The notes: generated from the sequence alone by a model not told the origin. Counted from the stretch's first letter, positions 41,112-51,362 are shown. The stretch: 64,000 bases of DNA from Lactobacillus crispatus (GCF_018987235.1 NZ_CP072197.1:992001-1056000), one strand, 5' to 3'. A program made the numbers and translations.

Positions 41112-43892
41112 ATGGCAAAAAGTTTTACTAAAGATACATTTGCTGTAGTTGATCTAGAGACTACAGGAACGCAACGTGAGAATGGGCATCATATTATTCA
41201 GTTTGGGTGTGCTATTATTAAAAATCGCAAAGTAGTTAAAACTTATTCATTTTTGATCAATCCGCATCGTGAAATACCACAATCAGTTGTTAATTTAACC
41301 GGAATTCATGATCAAGATGTAGCAAAACAAAGAGATTTTGATTATTATGCACCCAAAATTACTAAAATTTTGCAAAATACTGTTTTCGTAGCTCATAATG
41401 TTGACTTTGATTTGCCTTTTTTGAATTATGAACTAGTGCAACATGGTTATGAGGCACTTACAAATAAAGCAATTGATACTGTAGAACTGGCTAAGATTGC
41501 TTTTCCGACTTTTCCATCTTATAAGTTGAGTGATTTGACAACACAATTGGGGATTAAACATTTAGATCCACATAAGGCAGATTCTGATGCTTATGGGACT
41601 GCAGTTTTATTGCTTGAAATTTTTAATAAATTAGAAAGTCTACCTCAAGCTACACTGAATACCCTCAGTTCATTATCTCATGGGCTTATTCGGGATACAT
41701 CTTGGGTGATTACAACGATTGCAGATAATTTACGTCAAGAAAAACGGCCTTTAGGTAAAGAATATATGCAAGTGCGTAATATTATTCTGCAAAAACAAAA
41801 TGATAATTCTGAAGCACATGGTGGGAATGCTAAATTCCCAAAGACTGACTCAGAGAAACAAAAGCTATTTAAAGGTCATTTACACTTTCGTAGAGCTCAA
41901 GTCGACCTAATTAATCATTTGCATCAGTTTATTAATGATCCAGATAAAAGAGCGATGCTAATTGAAGCACCTAACGGGACTGGGAAAACTTTTTCTTATC
42001 TTTTTGCTTATGCTTATCAGCTTTATTCTGGTAGAAAATTAGTTGTAGCTACACCAACTAAAGTGTTGCAAGAACAAGTGATTGAACATGAAATTCCGCA
42101 GTTATTTAAGGTGACTAAGTTGGATTTGACTGCAGAAGTAGTTAAGTCAAGTAGTCGTTACCTTGACCTTGACGGATTTGTACAGACGATTTTTCAAGGT
42201 ACACCGAATAAGCAAACCTTGATATTACAGATGCAGATACTGGTTTGGCTGACTAAGACTAAAACTGGTGATTTAGATGAATTAAATTTAACTAACTATA
42301 ATGCACCACTCTTTGCACAGATTCAACATCCAGGGGATGCAAGAGTAGGTAGCCGTTTTGCAGGGGTCGATTTTTGGAATTTAGCGCGTAAACGACAAGA
42401 AGAAGCGGATATATTGGTGACTAATCATGCTTATTTGGCTAACCACTATATGGATACAATTTGGGGTCAGAATCCGTATTTAGTCATTGATGAAGCTCAT
42501 CGTTTCACAGACAATGTCGTAAGTTCGCGTAATGATTCTTTGCGTTTTGAAGCTTTGTGGGGAGTTTTAAGTCATCTCCGTAATTTGCTTTATTTCTCAG
42601 ATGAAAGTGTTGAAGCGCAATTTAATGATGATGTGCAGCTGAACCTTTTACTAAAGAAAATAGATCCTAAAATTTTGGAATTAATTCAGTTAATTAATGA
42701 ATTACAAAAGCAACTTTATTTTCAAAGAGATAATGCTGTTAATCGGACAGTTTTAGCTAATGATAATCTAGAACTTAGTTTTCAAGGAAAAAGTTTATTT
42801 GGCGGAAATAGCAAGTTTAAAGCGATTTTACCTAAGTTCCAACAAAAATTAGAAGAGGTTAGGGACTTAACTAATCAGGTTTTATTTGAATTATATAATG
42901 AACAAGAACGCATGCTGGCTAATGTTGAGGTATTAGTTAATGAGATTACGGAACAAATTGATCGCCTAGATTATTACTCTGAAAAGGGCTATCAATTGGC
43001 TGATTTGCTTTCTGATCAAAAAGGTTTAGAGCAAGATGGCTTTATTTTGATGATTACTAATCCTGATGATCCACTAAGTACCAATTTAGACTGGTTAATG
43101 CTTGATGCTGGTGAAGTATTAAAACAAATCTATAGTCGTTTTGACCATATTGCCTTCGTCAGTGCTACTTTAACCAGTAATCGAAATTTTGAATATGCAA
43201 TCAACCAGTTAGCTTTAACAGAATTACATCCGGTTGAATATATTGGTAAAAGTACTTTTAATATAAAAAAGCATTTGCAGGTACTGGCAGTTAATAATAT
43301 GCCTAGCCCTGATAGTGAAGAATTTGAAAAGACTATTGCACAAATTTTACTTAGTGACATTCAAGATAAGCACCATGTACTTGTTTTGATGACTAATTTA
43401 GAAAAAATTAAAACGGTTTTTACCATGATTATGAATGAGCCACAGCTAAAAGATTTTGAAATCTTGGCCCAGGGATTGTCTGGTTCCAATAACCGAATTG
43501 CTAAGAGGTTTGTAATTGCTAAAAAGTCAATTATAATTGGTGCTGATAGTTTTTGGGAGGGAATTGATTTTCATGATTGTGGGATTGATACTGTTTTTGC
43601 GGCAAAAATCCCGTTTGAATCTCCTGATCAACCTGAAGTTCGTTTAAGGCAGAAGAAATTGGAAGATCAGGGAATCGATTCTTTTACTAAAGATAGTTTA
43701 CCAAGAGCTGTCATTCGTTTTAGACAAGGAATGGGCCGTTTAATTAGAGGAGAACAGGATCATGGTCAATTTGTAATTTTAGACCCAAGATTATGGACTA
43801 AAGATTATGGTCAAGAGTTCCTTCAAACGATTCCTGTCAAAGTTGAAAAGGTTACTAGAGAAGAATTAAAAAAGAAATTAGAAAATAAATAA
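41112..43892 (+). CDS. dinG: DinG-type helicase with N-terminal DnaQ-like exonuclease
   Basis: The 926-residue protein has a DEDDh domain (VVDLETTG about 14-21; AHNVDFDLPFL; HKADSDAYG near 155). An XPD/DinG helicase follows with Walker A EAPNGTGKT (about 285) and the DEAH box VIDEAHRF. The Firmicute-type DinG uses the exonuclease for 3'-5' degradation. The gene is followed by a YpmB-like gene and asnS, the same order as in Bacillus. An AGGAGGAAATT ribosome binding site precedes the ATG. Confidence 0.93.
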   Translation: MAKSFTKDTFAVVDLETTGTQRENGHHIIQFGCAIIKNRKVVKTYSFLINPHREIPQSVVNLTGIHDQDVAKQRDFDYYAPKITKILQNTVFVAHNVDFDLPFLNYELVQHGYEALTNKAIDTVELAKIAFPTFPSYKLSDLTTQLGIKHLDPHKADSDAYGTAVLLLEIFNKLESLPQATLNTLSSLSHGLIRDTSWVITTIADNLRQEKRPLGKEYMQVRNIILQKQNDNSEAHGGNAKFPKTDSEKQKLFKGHLHFRRAQVDLINHLHQFINDPDKRAMLIEAPNGTGKTFSYLFAYAYQLYSGRKLVVATPTKVLQEQVIEHEIPQLFKVTKLDLTAEVVKSSSRYLDLDGFVQTIFQGTPNKQTLILQMQILVWLTKTKTGDLDELNLTNYNAPLFAQIQHPGDARVGSRFAGVDFWNLARKRQEEADILVTNHAYLANHYMDTIWGQNPYLVIDEAHRFTDNVVSSRNDSLRFEALWGVLSHLRNLLYFSDESVEAQFNDDVQLNLLLKKIDPKILELIQLINELQKQLYFQRDNAVNRTVLANDNLELSFQGKSLFGGNSKFKAILPKFQQKLEEVRDLTNQVLFELYNEQERMLANVEVLVNEITEQIDRLDYYSEKGYQLADLLSDQKGLEQDGFILMITNPDDPLSTNLDWLMLDAGEVLKQIYSRFDHIAFVSATLTSNRNFEYAINQLALTELHPVEYIGKSTFNIKKHLQVLAVNNMPSPDSEEFEKTIAQILLSDIQDKHHVLVLMTNLEKIKTVFTMIMNEPQLKDFEILAQGLSGSNNRIAKRFVIAKKSIIIGADSFWEGIDFHDCGIDTVFAAKIPFESPDQPEVRLRQKKLEDQGIDSFTKDSLPRAVIRFRQGMGRLIRGEQDHGQFVILDPRLWTKDYGQEFLQTIPVKVEKVTREELKKKLENK

Positions 43893-43894
43893 TT

Positions 43895-44392
43895 ATGTTA
43901 CAAGATGATACAAGACAAACAATCAAGTTTGTGAGTTGGGTAATTGGTTTGATAATAGTTGCCTTTCTAGCCAGCATTGCTATCTTTTATTATGCTGGAT
44001 CTAGAAGTCGGGGCAATGATCAAAAAGTTACGCAATTGGCTACTAGTAAAACACCAATTAGAAAGATTCAAAACTATTATCATTTAGATCGTGGCACTAG
44101 CAGCTATGCTATAGCAGGCACCAATAATAAGGGAAAACAATATTACTTTATTTATTTGCCAAATTCTAAAAAGGCATATCTATATCCTGCGGCCAAAGGA
44201 ATCACTGAATCTAAGATTAAAAATAAGTTTAAATCTATCCATACGGATGCTACAATAAATAATATTAATCTTGGTTGGTATAAGGGTGAGGCCGTTTGGA
44301 AAGTGGCCTACAAAAAACAAAACGGCAATCTAGGTTATACTTTATATGAATTCAAAAATGGAAATGATATCTCAGAAGTCGATAATTTATAG
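43895..44392 (+). CDS. YpmB-like membrane-anchored protein (DUF5590)
   Basis: The protein has 165 residues with one transmembrane segment (about 14-32) followed by an extracytoplasmic domain with a repeated strand pattern. It starts 2 nt after dinG. Bacillus ypmB occupies the same place between dinG and asnS, which together with topology and size supports the assignment. Its role is unknown. Confidence 0.72.
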   Translation: MLQDDTRQTIKFVSWVIGLIIVAFLASIAIFYYAGSRSRGNDQKVTQLATSKTPIRKIQNYYHLDRGTSSYAIAGTNNKGKQYYFIYLPNSKKAYLYPAAKGITESKIKNKFKSIHTDATINNINLGWYKGEAVWKVAYKKQNGNLGYTLYEFKNGNDISEVDNL

Positions 44393-44445
44393 AAACTTTG
44401 GTATTATGGAAACTGTATAATTGATGAAAAGGTGGATAGGATTTT

Positions 44446-45744
44446 ATGACAGAATTGATTTCAATTAAAGATTCTTCTAAACATGTTGATGAAGAAGTCA
44501 AGATGCATGTTTGGTTAACAGATAAACGATCAAGCGGAAAGATTATCTTTTTGCAATTACGTGATGGTACTGCATTTTTCCAAGGGGTAGTACGTAAGAA
44601 TGATGTATCAGAAGAAGTATTTGATGCTGCTAAGTCACTTAGACAAGAAGCAAGTTTTTACATTACTGGTACTGTTCATGAAGACGCACGTTCACACTTT
44701 GGTTATGAAATTCAAATCACTGATTTAAAAGTGGTTTCAAACAATGAAGGTTACCCAATTGGTAATAAGGAACATGGTGTTGACTTCTTACTTGATCACC
44801 GCCACTTATGGTTAAGATCAAAGAAACCATTTGCTATTATGCAAATTAGAAATACCATGTTTAAGGCTACTGTAGATTTCTTTGAAAAAGAAGGCTTTAT
44901 CAAATTTGATGCACCTATCTTTATGCATTCAGCTCCAGAAGGTACTACTCAATTATTCCATGTAGAATACTTTGACCACGATGCATATCTTTCACAATCA
45001 GGTCAATTGTATGGTGAAGCCGGTGCTATGGCTTATGGTAAGATCTTTACTTTTGGTCCAACTTTTAGAGCAGAAGAATCAAAGGGTCGTCGTCACATGA
45101 CTGAATTCTGGATGATGGAACCAGAAATGGCTTGGATGCATCAAGATGAATCGTTAGATATTCAAGAAAGATATCTTGCCTACATGGTGAAGCAAGTTCT
45201 AGAAAATAATGAATATGAACTTAAGATTCTTGGTAGAGATCCTGAAAAACTTCGCCCAACTACTGAAGGTAACTTCGTTCGTCTTCCATACGATGATGCA
45301 ATTAAAATGCTTCAAGATGCTGGACGTGATATTAAGTGGGGCGATGACTTTGGTGCTCCAGATGAAGGCTATATTTCAGAACAATATGATCGTCCAGTCT
45401 TCATTGTCAACTATCCAACCTCAATTAAGCCATTCTATATGAAGAAGAATCCTGATAATCCTAAGGAATACTTATGTGCTGATGTAATTGCACCAGAAGG
45501 TTATGGTGAAATTTTTGGTGGCTCAGAACGTGAAGGAAATTACGAAATCCTTAAGCAACAAATTCTTGACGCTGGTTTGAATTTGGAAGACTACCAATGG
45601 TACCTTGACTTACGTAAATTTGGTGGAGTTCCTCACTCAGGTTTCGGTATGGGCTTTGAACGTACTATTGCTTGGGTTTGTCACCTTGACCACATTCGTG
45701 AAGCAATTCCATTCCCAAGATTGATTAACAGAATGCAACCTTAA
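44446..45744 (+). CDS. asnS: Asparaginyl-tRNA synthetase
   Basis: The 432-residue class IIb synthetase has an N-terminal OB-fold anticodon domain ([20 protein letters not shown]). Motif 2 is [20 protein letters not shown] and motif 3 is GFGMGFERT. The set distinguishes AsnRS from AspRS by length and by [12 protein letters not shown]. It charges tRNA-Asn in the cytosol. A TATAAT box at 44416-44421 and an AAAGGTGG ribosome binding site precede it, and no T-box is visible. Confidence 0.95.
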   Translation: MTELISIKDSSKHVDEEVKMHVWLTDKRSSGKIIFLQLRDGTAFFQGVVRKNDVSEEVFDAAKSLRQEASFYITGTVHEDARSHFGYEIQITDLKVVSNNEGYPIGNKEHGVDFLLDHRHLWLRSKKPFAIMQIRNTMFKATVDFFEKEGFIKFDAPIFMHSAPEGTTQLFHVEYFDHDAYLSQSGQLYGEAGAMAYGKIFTFGPTFRAEESKGRRHMTEFWMMEPEMAWMHQDESLDIQERYLAYMVKQVLENNEYELKILGRDPEKLRPTTEGNFVRLPYDDAIKMLQDAGRDIKWGDDFGAPDEGYISEQYDRPVFIVNYPTSIKPFYMKKNPDNPKEYLCADVIAPEGYGEIFGGSEREGNYEILKQQILDAGLNLEDYQWYLDLRKFGGVPHSGFGMGFERTIAWVCHLDHIREAIPFPRLINRMQP

Positions 45745-45771
45745 TTTGGTTAATAATTAAATATTGATACA

Positions 45772-45808
45772 CAAAGTTGGACTAGTTATTAGTTCAACTT
45801 TTGTTTTT
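45772..45808 (+). terminator. asnS terminator
   Basis: CAAAGTTGGACT and AGTTCAACTTTTG pair around AGTTATT, followed by TTTTT. Confidence 0.85.
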
Positions 45809-45822
45809 GAAAGGAAATTATT

Positions 45823-46467
45823 TTGGAATTTAATGATTATCGGGCATTAGGCTTTACAACCTTACAAAATGGATTGATCGCTTACTACCCTCAATTAGGC
45901 ATTAGTGATGCTGAACTAATTTTGATAATCCAATTGGAAGCATTTAGCCAACGAGGTGAGAGTTTTCCATCTAATGAAAAGATTGCCGCTAATACTAATT
46001 TATCGGTTAGTGATGTGGGTAATCTTATTCAGCGGCTAATTGAACGAAATTATTTAACTATTGAACAAATGACTGATAGTCAGGATAAAATTGGTAATAA
46101 ATATAGTCTCAATAAGTTGTATAATGCACTTGATCACTATATTGATCAAAACGTCTTGATCAAAGATAAGAAAAAAGATAAAACTGTTTCAGTTGCTAAT
46201 AATTTAGAAAATAATCCGTTAAATTATTTGTCACGAAAAGTAGAAGTTGAATTTGGTCGCTATCTGAGTCCAATTGAACGAGAAGAGATTGCGCAATGGT
46301 TAAGTGTGGATCACTATGCTCCTGAATTAATTGAACTTGCTTTGCGAGAGGCTGTATTGTCTCAGGCATATTCTTTAAAGTATATTGATCGTGTTTTACT
46401 TAATTGGCAAAGGCATAGTCTGAAAACAACTGATGAAGTTGAGAGATTTTTGAAAAGGAATCGATAA
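45823..46467 (+). CDS. dnaD: DnaD-family replication initiation protein
   Basis: The 214-residue protein has an N-terminal winged-helix domain (LILIIQLEAFSQRGESFPSN; about 29-95) and a C-terminal DnaB2/DnaD domain (about 130-205) with the YLSPIEREEIAQWL segment. DnaD acts in PriA- or DnaA-dependent helicase loading. The start is TTG at 45823 after GAAAGGAAATT. nth follows after 2 nt, as in other Firmicutes. Confidence 0.9.
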   Translation: MEFNDYRALGFTTLQNGLIAYYPQLGISDAELILIIQLEAFSQRGESFPSNEKIAANTNLSVSDVGNLIQRLIERNYLTIEQMTDSQDKIGNKYSLNKLYNALDHYIDQNVLIKDKKKDKTVSVANNLENNPLNYLSRKVEVEFGRYLSPIEREEIAQWLSVDHYAPELIELALREAVLSQAYSLKYIDRVLLNWQRHSLKTTDEVERFLKRNR

Positions 46468-46469
46468 AA

Positions 46470-47099
46470 ATGACAGAAGATTTATTGAGTGATGAAGAAG
46501 CACGTAGAGTTTTGAAAAAAATTTTAGCATTGTATCCTGACGCACAAGGTGAATTGCAATGGGATACTAACTTTCATTTACTTTGTGCGGTTATGTTGAG
46601 CGCACAAACGACTGATAAGATGGTTAATCGTGTTATGCCTAGTTTTAGTAAAATGTTCCCAACCCCAGAAGTATTAGCAAAAGCTCCAATTGAAGAGATT
46701 GAGCATGAGATAAAAACTATTGGTCTATTTCGTTCAAAAGCTAAACATTTAAAGGCCACTGCGCAAATTTTGGTCGATAAATATAATGGACAGGTTCCTA
46801 AGGATAAAAAGTTATTGATGACCTTACCAGGGGTGGGAGAGAAAACTGCTAATGTTGTTTTGGCTGAAGGCTATGGTGTGCCAGCTATTGCTGTTGATAC
46901 TCATGTGTCACGGATTTCTAAAAAGTTCCATATTGTAGATGACAAAGCTACTCCACATGAAGTAGAGAAGCGATTAGAAGCAATTTTACCTAAAAGTGAA
47001 TGGATAAAAACGCACCATGCAATGATTCTATTTGGTCGTTATACAATGCCAGCTCGAGCTAAAGGCGATCCGTATTCTTATTTAAATTCCGAAAAGTAA
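46470..47099 (+). CDS. nth: Endonuclease III, lacking the Fe-S cluster motif
   Basis: The 209-residue HhH-GPD glycosylase has LPGVGEKTANVVL with the catalytic Lys125 and the Asp143 of AVDTHVSR, so base excision of oxidised pyrimidines is expected. The C-terminal C-x6-C-x2-C-x5-C loop that binds a [4Fe-4S] cluster in most Nth enzymes is absent: the chain ends FGRYTMPARAKGDPYSYLNSEK with no cysteine, and only Cys39 occurs in the whole protein. It is coupled to dnaD. Confidence 0.92.
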   Translation: MTEDLLSDEEARRVLKKILALYPDAQGELQWDTNFHLLCAVMLSAQTTDKMVNRVMPSFSKMFPTPEVLAKAPIEEIEHEIKTIGLFRSKAKHLKATAQILVDKYNGQVPKDKKLLMTLPGVGEKTANVVLAEGYGVPAIAVDTHVSRISKKFHIVDDKATPHEVEKRLEAILPKSEWIKTHHAMILFGRYTMPARAKGDPYSYLNSEK

Positions 47100-47124
47100 A
47101 GCCGAAATAAATTCGGCTTTTTTT
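47098..47124 (+). terminator. Terminator after nth
   Basis: AAAGCCGAA and TTCGGCTTT form a 9-bp stem followed by TTTT. It overlaps the nth stop by two bases. Confidence 0.88.
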
Positions 47125-47206
47125 ATTGAATAATTTTATATAATCTGTTGTTACTAAATTTTAATTTTATAATTTCAGGCCTCAACTACGTTTCGGCCAA
47201 AATAAA

Positions 47207-47231
47207 AACAGATAACAAAACGCTATCTGTT
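47207..47231 (-). terminator. Terminator of the recU-ponA operon
   Basis: AACAGATA and TATCTGTT form a stem 23 bp downstream of the ponA stop on the minus strand, with T-rich sequence beyond. Confidence 0.75.
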
Positions 47232-47253
47232 AATAAATATATTTAATTATTGC

Positions 47254-49566
47254 CTAGTCATTATCCGAATCATCATTACGTTCATGTGATTCTTCCTCAG
47301 GTTTTCTCGTTGATGAACTTTGTTGTGTTGAAGAAGATTGTGTTCTTCTTTGAGAGGAAGAGGCTCGCTGACTGCTATTGGATTGAGATGATGAGCCATT
47401 TTCACGACTTGATGATGATTGAGTAACTGCAGTTCTAGAAGATGAAGGAGTAGTTCCAGTATTATCGCTTGAAGTATCAGTTTCTTCATCGTCTTCATCA
47501 TAACTTGCTGGACTATTACCAATTCCGGCTGGGGCATGGCCTCGAACAAATAATTGCCAAGTGCCGCCACTAGTTGCTAATTCTGGAGGATTAGAGTTAT
47601 TTACAATTTTCGCTCTTACAACTGAGCTAGGCTGTTTCCAGTCTAGGTTAGGCTTATTGTTCATTAGGTAGGTCATCATACTCTTATACATTAGCTGTGC
47701 AGATTGTTGACCTATTCCAGAAATAGTACCGTCCTTTAAATTATCGTAACCAGTCCAAACACCCATAACATATGATCTGGTATAACCAACGAACCATGAA
47801 TCTTTTGGAGTTGAATTATAGCTTGGGTACTTAGCTAGATCTTCATCAGAGTATTTAACAGTACCGGTTTTACCAGCTTGATAAAGATCTGCAATTTTTG
47901 CATTAGTACCAGAGCCTCGTTTGATTACGCCTTTAAGCATATCGGTAATCATATAGGCAGTTGATTTCTTCATTACACGTACACCATTTGAATCATAATT
48001 TCTGGTTAATCCATCTGGTGTTTCAATCTTAGAAACAAATTGCGGCTTGTGGTATACGCCCATGGTGGCAAAAGCACTATAAGCACCAGTCATTTGTAAA
48101 CTAGACGCATTAGCGCCAATTGCTACTGATAAACCAGATTTTGGTGAAACATTAACGCCCATTCGGCGAGCAAAAGCTGAAGCCCGTTTTACTCCAACTT
48201 CAGCAAGAGTTTTACCAGCTGGAACATTACGTGACTGCTCCAATGCATGTCGCATAGTCATCATCCCGTCGTATTTGTTGTCCCAGTCATATAATTGGAT
48301 ATTGGTACCAGGATAAACATACTTACTGTCATCAATCATTTTTGCTGTTGACCAATTCAAGTATTGAATAGCAGGTGCATAGTCAAGTACTGGCTTAATT
48401 GACGAACCGGTAGAGCGTCCAGTTTGAACAGCCCGGTCTAATCCTAATTGAACAGAAGGTAAGTGACGTCCACCTAAGATTGCAACAACATGACCATTGT
48501 TTGGATCAACTACAGTTGCACCAATTTGCATTTTATTGTTTGTAAAAGGTACAGAACCGTTGTTAGCTAACTCGTACAGCTTGTTTTGAGCTTTTTGATC
48601 GATATTAATAGTAATCTTTAAATTATCGTGATATGGATCAAAGCCTTTGCTCTTAACTTCAGAAATTACCTCTTTAATGTATGGATCATCAATTTTTCTA
48701 AGCTTAGACTCGTTATTATTTCGATGTGATTTAAGTCCCTTACTAATTGGTTCAGCAACTGCTTGATTGTACTCAGCTTTAGTAATTTTGTCATTTTGTA
48801 GCATAGTCTTTAAAACAATATCACGCCGGTATTTGGCCTTTTGCGGATAAAGATATGGATCATATGCAACAGGTGCATTCGGCATCCCTGCAATCAATGC
48901 AGTTTGTGCCAAATCTAACTTACTTAGTGGCTTACCATAGTAGTAGTTAGAAGCAGTACCCATGCCATAATTTCCATAGTTCATAAAGACTTTATTAATA
49001 TAAAATTCTAAGATTTGGTCTTTACTGAATTCATGTTGGACTTTCATAGCTAACCAAGCTTCTTGAGCTTTTCTCTTCAGAGTACGTTGAGAAGCAGCAG
49101 TAGAGAAGACCGTTAGCTTAACTAACTGCTGGGTTATAGTAGAACCACCTGCAGCAATACTATTACTTTTGGCATTAGTTAACATAGAACCAATAATTCT
49201 AATTGGGTCAACGCCTAACTTATCTTTGTAAAAACGTTTGTCTTCTACTGAAACTACAGCATCTTTTAATTGCTGAGGAATGTCTTTATTTTTAACATAA
49301 ATTCTTTTTTCAGAACCAAGTGATAGTAAAAACTTACCATTGTTAGTATATAGACTTGAAGATTTACCACTCTGCAATTGGTCCTGACTAATGTTAGGAG
49401 CATCTTTGGCATAAAAAGCAAAAAGCCCGATTCCAGAGATTACTATTAAAAATATCAGCAAAAAGATCCATTTAATGATTCTAATCCATAAGTGGCCACT
49501 ACTTGGCCTTCGACCATGATAGTCTCTTCGTGATTCTCGTTTCATATTATTGTTATTATCAGCCAT
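47254..49566 (-). CDS. ponA: Class A penicillin-binding protein (PBP1A-like)
   Basis: The 770-residue bifunctional enzyme has a basic cytoplasmic head and a transmembrane segment (about 30-52). The GT51 transglycosylase domain has Glu108 in VEDKRFYKDKLG and GGSTITQQLVK. The transpeptidase domain has the motifs S388-S-I-K391, SRN and KTGT. A C-terminal tail of about 90 residues is rich in Ser, Gln, Thr and Arg. It polymerises and cross-links peptidoglycan outside the membrane. recU lies 2 nt upstream, the pairing known from Bacillus and streptococci. Confidence 0.94.
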   Translation of the reverse strand: MADNNNNMKRESRRDYHGRRPSSGHLWIRIIKWIFLLIFLIVISGIGLFAFYAKDAPNISQDQLQSGKSSSLYTNNGKFLLSLGSEKRIYVKNKDIPQQLKDAVVSVEDKRFYKDKLGVDPIRIIGSMLTNAKSNSIAAGGSTITQQLVKLTVFSTAASQRTLKRKAQEAWLAMKVQHEFSKDQILEFYINKVFMNYGNYGMGTASNYYYGKPLSKLDLAQTALIAGMPNAPVAYDPYLYPQKAKYRRDIVLKTMLQNDKITKAEYNQAVAEPISKGLKSHRNNNESKLRKIDDPYIKEVISEVKSKGFDPYHDNLKITINIDQKAQNKLYELANNGSVPFTNNKMQIGATVVDPNNGHVVAILGGRHLPSVQLGLDRAVQTGRSTGSSIKPVLDYAPAIQYLNWSTAKMIDDSKYVYPGTNIQLYDWDNKYDGMMTMRHALEQSRNVPAGKTLAEVGVKRASAFARRMGVNVSPKSGLSVAIGANASSLQMTGAYSAFATMGVYHKPQFVSKIETPDGLTRNYDSNGVRVMKKSTAYMITDMLKGVIKRGSGTNAKIADLYQAGKTGTVKYSDEDLAKYPSYNSTPKDSWFVGYTRSYVMGVWTGYDNLKDGTISGIGQQSAQLMYKSMMTYLMNNKPNLDWKQPSSVVRAKIVNNSNPPELATSGGTWQLFVRGHAPAGIGNSPASYDEDDEETDTSSDNTGTTPSSSRTAVTQSSSSRENGSSSQSNSSQRASSSQRRTQSSSTQQSSSTRKPEEESHERNDDSDND

Positions 49567-49568
49567 GA

Positions 49569-50198
49569 TTATCTTTTCCTATCTGCAATGAATTTATCTA
49601 CCGCCTTAAGATAAGGCAGTGTAGGACGAAAGCCACTTTTGATTTCAAAAGAATTGTTTTCAATTTCTTTTAAAGTCATTGAGCTTTTATCTTTTTTTCG
49701 CCAAGCTCGAATTACAAAACTAGCTGGAGTAACAAAGTAGCGCTCTAAGCTAGCGAACCTAATAATTGTAAAACAAATTCCTTGTTGTTTTAAGCATTCG
49801 TCCAAGTGAAAAATTTGGTGTTCATGAAAGTTTTTTAATGGGAAGTTAGTTTTATTCCGTGTTTCTTTTGCCTCAAAATCGAGATAGTACCCTTTATAAA
49901 CACCATTATAGTCAGTTGTTGAAGCTTGCCTAAAGTAAGCTTCACGAATGACCGCCTTAGAACGTTTGGGATAATCAACTTTAACAATTTGAATTGGGGT
50001 TGGCTTTTTATGAACAACTGCAATTTCTTCCATTAAATAATATTTATTAGATTCATTGATTTGTTGCTCAAGTGTCATCCCACGATCAGAAAAGTTAACA
50101 CCTTTTTTATGATGATATGATCGGTGAACTGGATGTTCATCTTTTTTAGTTACAGGTTTTCTAAATGCGGCTAAACTACCGCTAGGATATTTGACCAT
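49569..50198 (-). CDS. recU: Holliday junction resolvase RecU
   Basis: The 209-residue protein starts MVKYPSGSLAAFRKP after AGGAGTGAGGACA. The GMTLEQQINESNKYYL helix and the nuclease core YKGYYLDFEAKETRNKTNFP (about 98-117), with its Asp/Glu-x-Lys active-site residues, identify RecU. It resolves Holliday junctions during repair and segregation. The longer frame upstream to 50267 lacks a ribosome binding site and would overlap the divergent promoter region. Confidence 0.93.
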   Translation of the reverse strand: MVKYPSGSLAAFRKPVTKKDEHPVHRSYHHKKGVNFSDRGMTLEQQINESNKYYLMEEIAVVHKKPTPIQIVKVDYPKRSKAVIREAYFRQASTTDYNGVYKGYYLDFEAKETRNKTNFPLKNFHEHQIFHLDECLKQQGICFTIIRFASLERYFVTPASFVIRAWRKKDKSSMTLKEIENNSFEIKSGFRPTLPYLKAVDKFIADRKR

Positions 50199-50267
50199 TG
50201 TCCTCACTCCTGTTAGCATTATAGCAATAAAGACTACATTTTTGAACATAAAGGGGGGCTTAAACAA

Positions 50268-50837
50268 ATGCAGCGTTTATGGGTGACTGGCTATCGCAGC
50301 TATGAATTAAATGTTTTTGGCGATCGTGATCCCAAGATAACTGTCATTAAATATGCCCTAAAAAATTACCTGACAAGTCTACTGGATGATGGGCAATTGG
50401 ACTGGATTATTACTGGAGCTAACCTCGGTGTCGAACAGTGGACAGCTGAGGTTGGACTTGAATTAGGAGAAAAATATCCGGTAAGAACATCAATAATGAT
50501 TCCATATGAAGAATTTGCTAATCGATGGAATGATAGTAACAAAGCTAAATTCTTAAATTTGAAGGAAAAAGTGGACTTTTTTGCTTCAACTTCTAATACC
50601 CCTTATCAAAGTCCACTTCAATTACGTAATTATCAAAATTTTATGATTCAGCATACTGATCGAGCATTGATGATCTATGATTCAGAGCACCCAGGTAAAC
50701 CTAAATATGATTATAATTTAATCCAAAAATACCAGGAAACTAAAGAATATCCATTAGATTTAATTGATTTTTATGATTTACAAGATGCAGCTGAAGAATA
50801 CCAAGAAAATCATCAAATAAATCATTTTTCTGAATAA
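50268..50837 (+). CDS. YpsA-family SLOG-domain protein (DUF1273)
   Basis: The 189-residue protein starts [20 protein letters not shown], with [21 protein letters not shown] (about 45-65) giving the SLOG nucleotide-binding signature. YpsA has been linked to cell division in Bacillus, which fits its position next to gpsB. An AAGGGGGGCTT ribosome binding site precedes the start. It is divergent from recU. Confidence 0.88.
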   Translation: MQRLWVTGYRSYELNVFGDRDPKITVIKYALKNYLTSLLDDGQLDWIITGANLGVEQWTAEVGLELGEKYPVRTSIMIPYEEFANRWNDSNKAKFLNLKEKVDFFASTSNTPYQSPLQLRNYQNFMIQHTDRALMIYDSEHPGKPKYDYNLIQKYQETKEYPLDLIDFYDLQDAAEEYQENHQINHFSE

Positions 50838-50930
50838 TATGGTAAAAATTTTATTAAAGTCTGTTTCTTTATTTTCAGTCAGCGTTGTTTTTGCTAAAAT
50901 AGGGTGGAATGTAAAGGAGTTGTCAGTAAG

Positions 50931-51341
50931 ATGGCAAATTTAAATGATATAAAATTATCAGGACAAGATATATTAAAGAAACAATTCAAAAGTAAAGTAA
51001 AGGGATATGATCCCGATGAAGTTGATGCATACTTAGATGAAGTAATTTCTGATTATACTACTTTTCAACAAATTATCGAAGATTTGTATGGTCAGATCGG
51101 TACGCTCCAACGTCAATTAATGGATGAAAAGCAAAAAGCAAAGAAAACAGTTGAGGCTGAAGAAGAAAAGGTTAAGACTTATATGCCAACGCATAGAAGA
51201 AGTGCGCCTGTGAAGTTTGCAGAAGATGCAGATGATACTCAAGGTGAAATTTCGACTAATATGGCTATTATTCAACGGATTTCAACTTTGGAAAGAAAAG
51301 TTTATAATCTAGAACAACACGTTTATGGATTAAAGCATTAA
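50931..51341 (+). CDS. gpsB: Cell division protein GpsB (DivIVA-like)
   Basis: The 136-residue protein has an N-terminal DivIVA lipid-binding domain (LSGQDILKKQFKSKVKGYDPDEVDAYLDEVI), a short coiled coil (about 45-75), a variable linker and a C-terminal helix. GpsB coordinates penicillin-binding proteins at the septum. ATG 50931 follows AAGGAGTTGTCAGTA; a GTG 27 nt upstream is unlikely because it precedes that site. It is followed by the RNase P RNA, as in other Firmicutes. Confidence 0.93.
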   Translation: MANLNDIKLSGQDILKKQFKSKVKGYDPDEVDAYLDEVISDYTTFQQIIEDLYGQIGTLQRQLMDEKQKAKKTVEAEEEKVKTYMPTHRRSAPVKFAEDADDTQGEISTNMAIIQRISTLERKVYNLEQHVYGLKH

Positions 51342-51345
51342 TTTT

Positions 51346-51354
51346 TGCTATAAT
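51346..51354 (+). promoter_or_regulatory. Extended -10 promoter of rnpB
   Basis: TGCTATAAT at 51346-51354 lies 9 bp before the inferred RNA 5' end. No good -35 is present, as is common for extended -10 promoters. Confidence 0.7.
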
Positions 51355-51362
51355 GACTAACA

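Noticed and set aside
41112-43892. DinG exonuclease-helicase as an accessory defence gene
   Set aside because: Its neighbours (YpmB-like, asnS, dnaD, nth) are the normal housekeeping order in Firmicutes.
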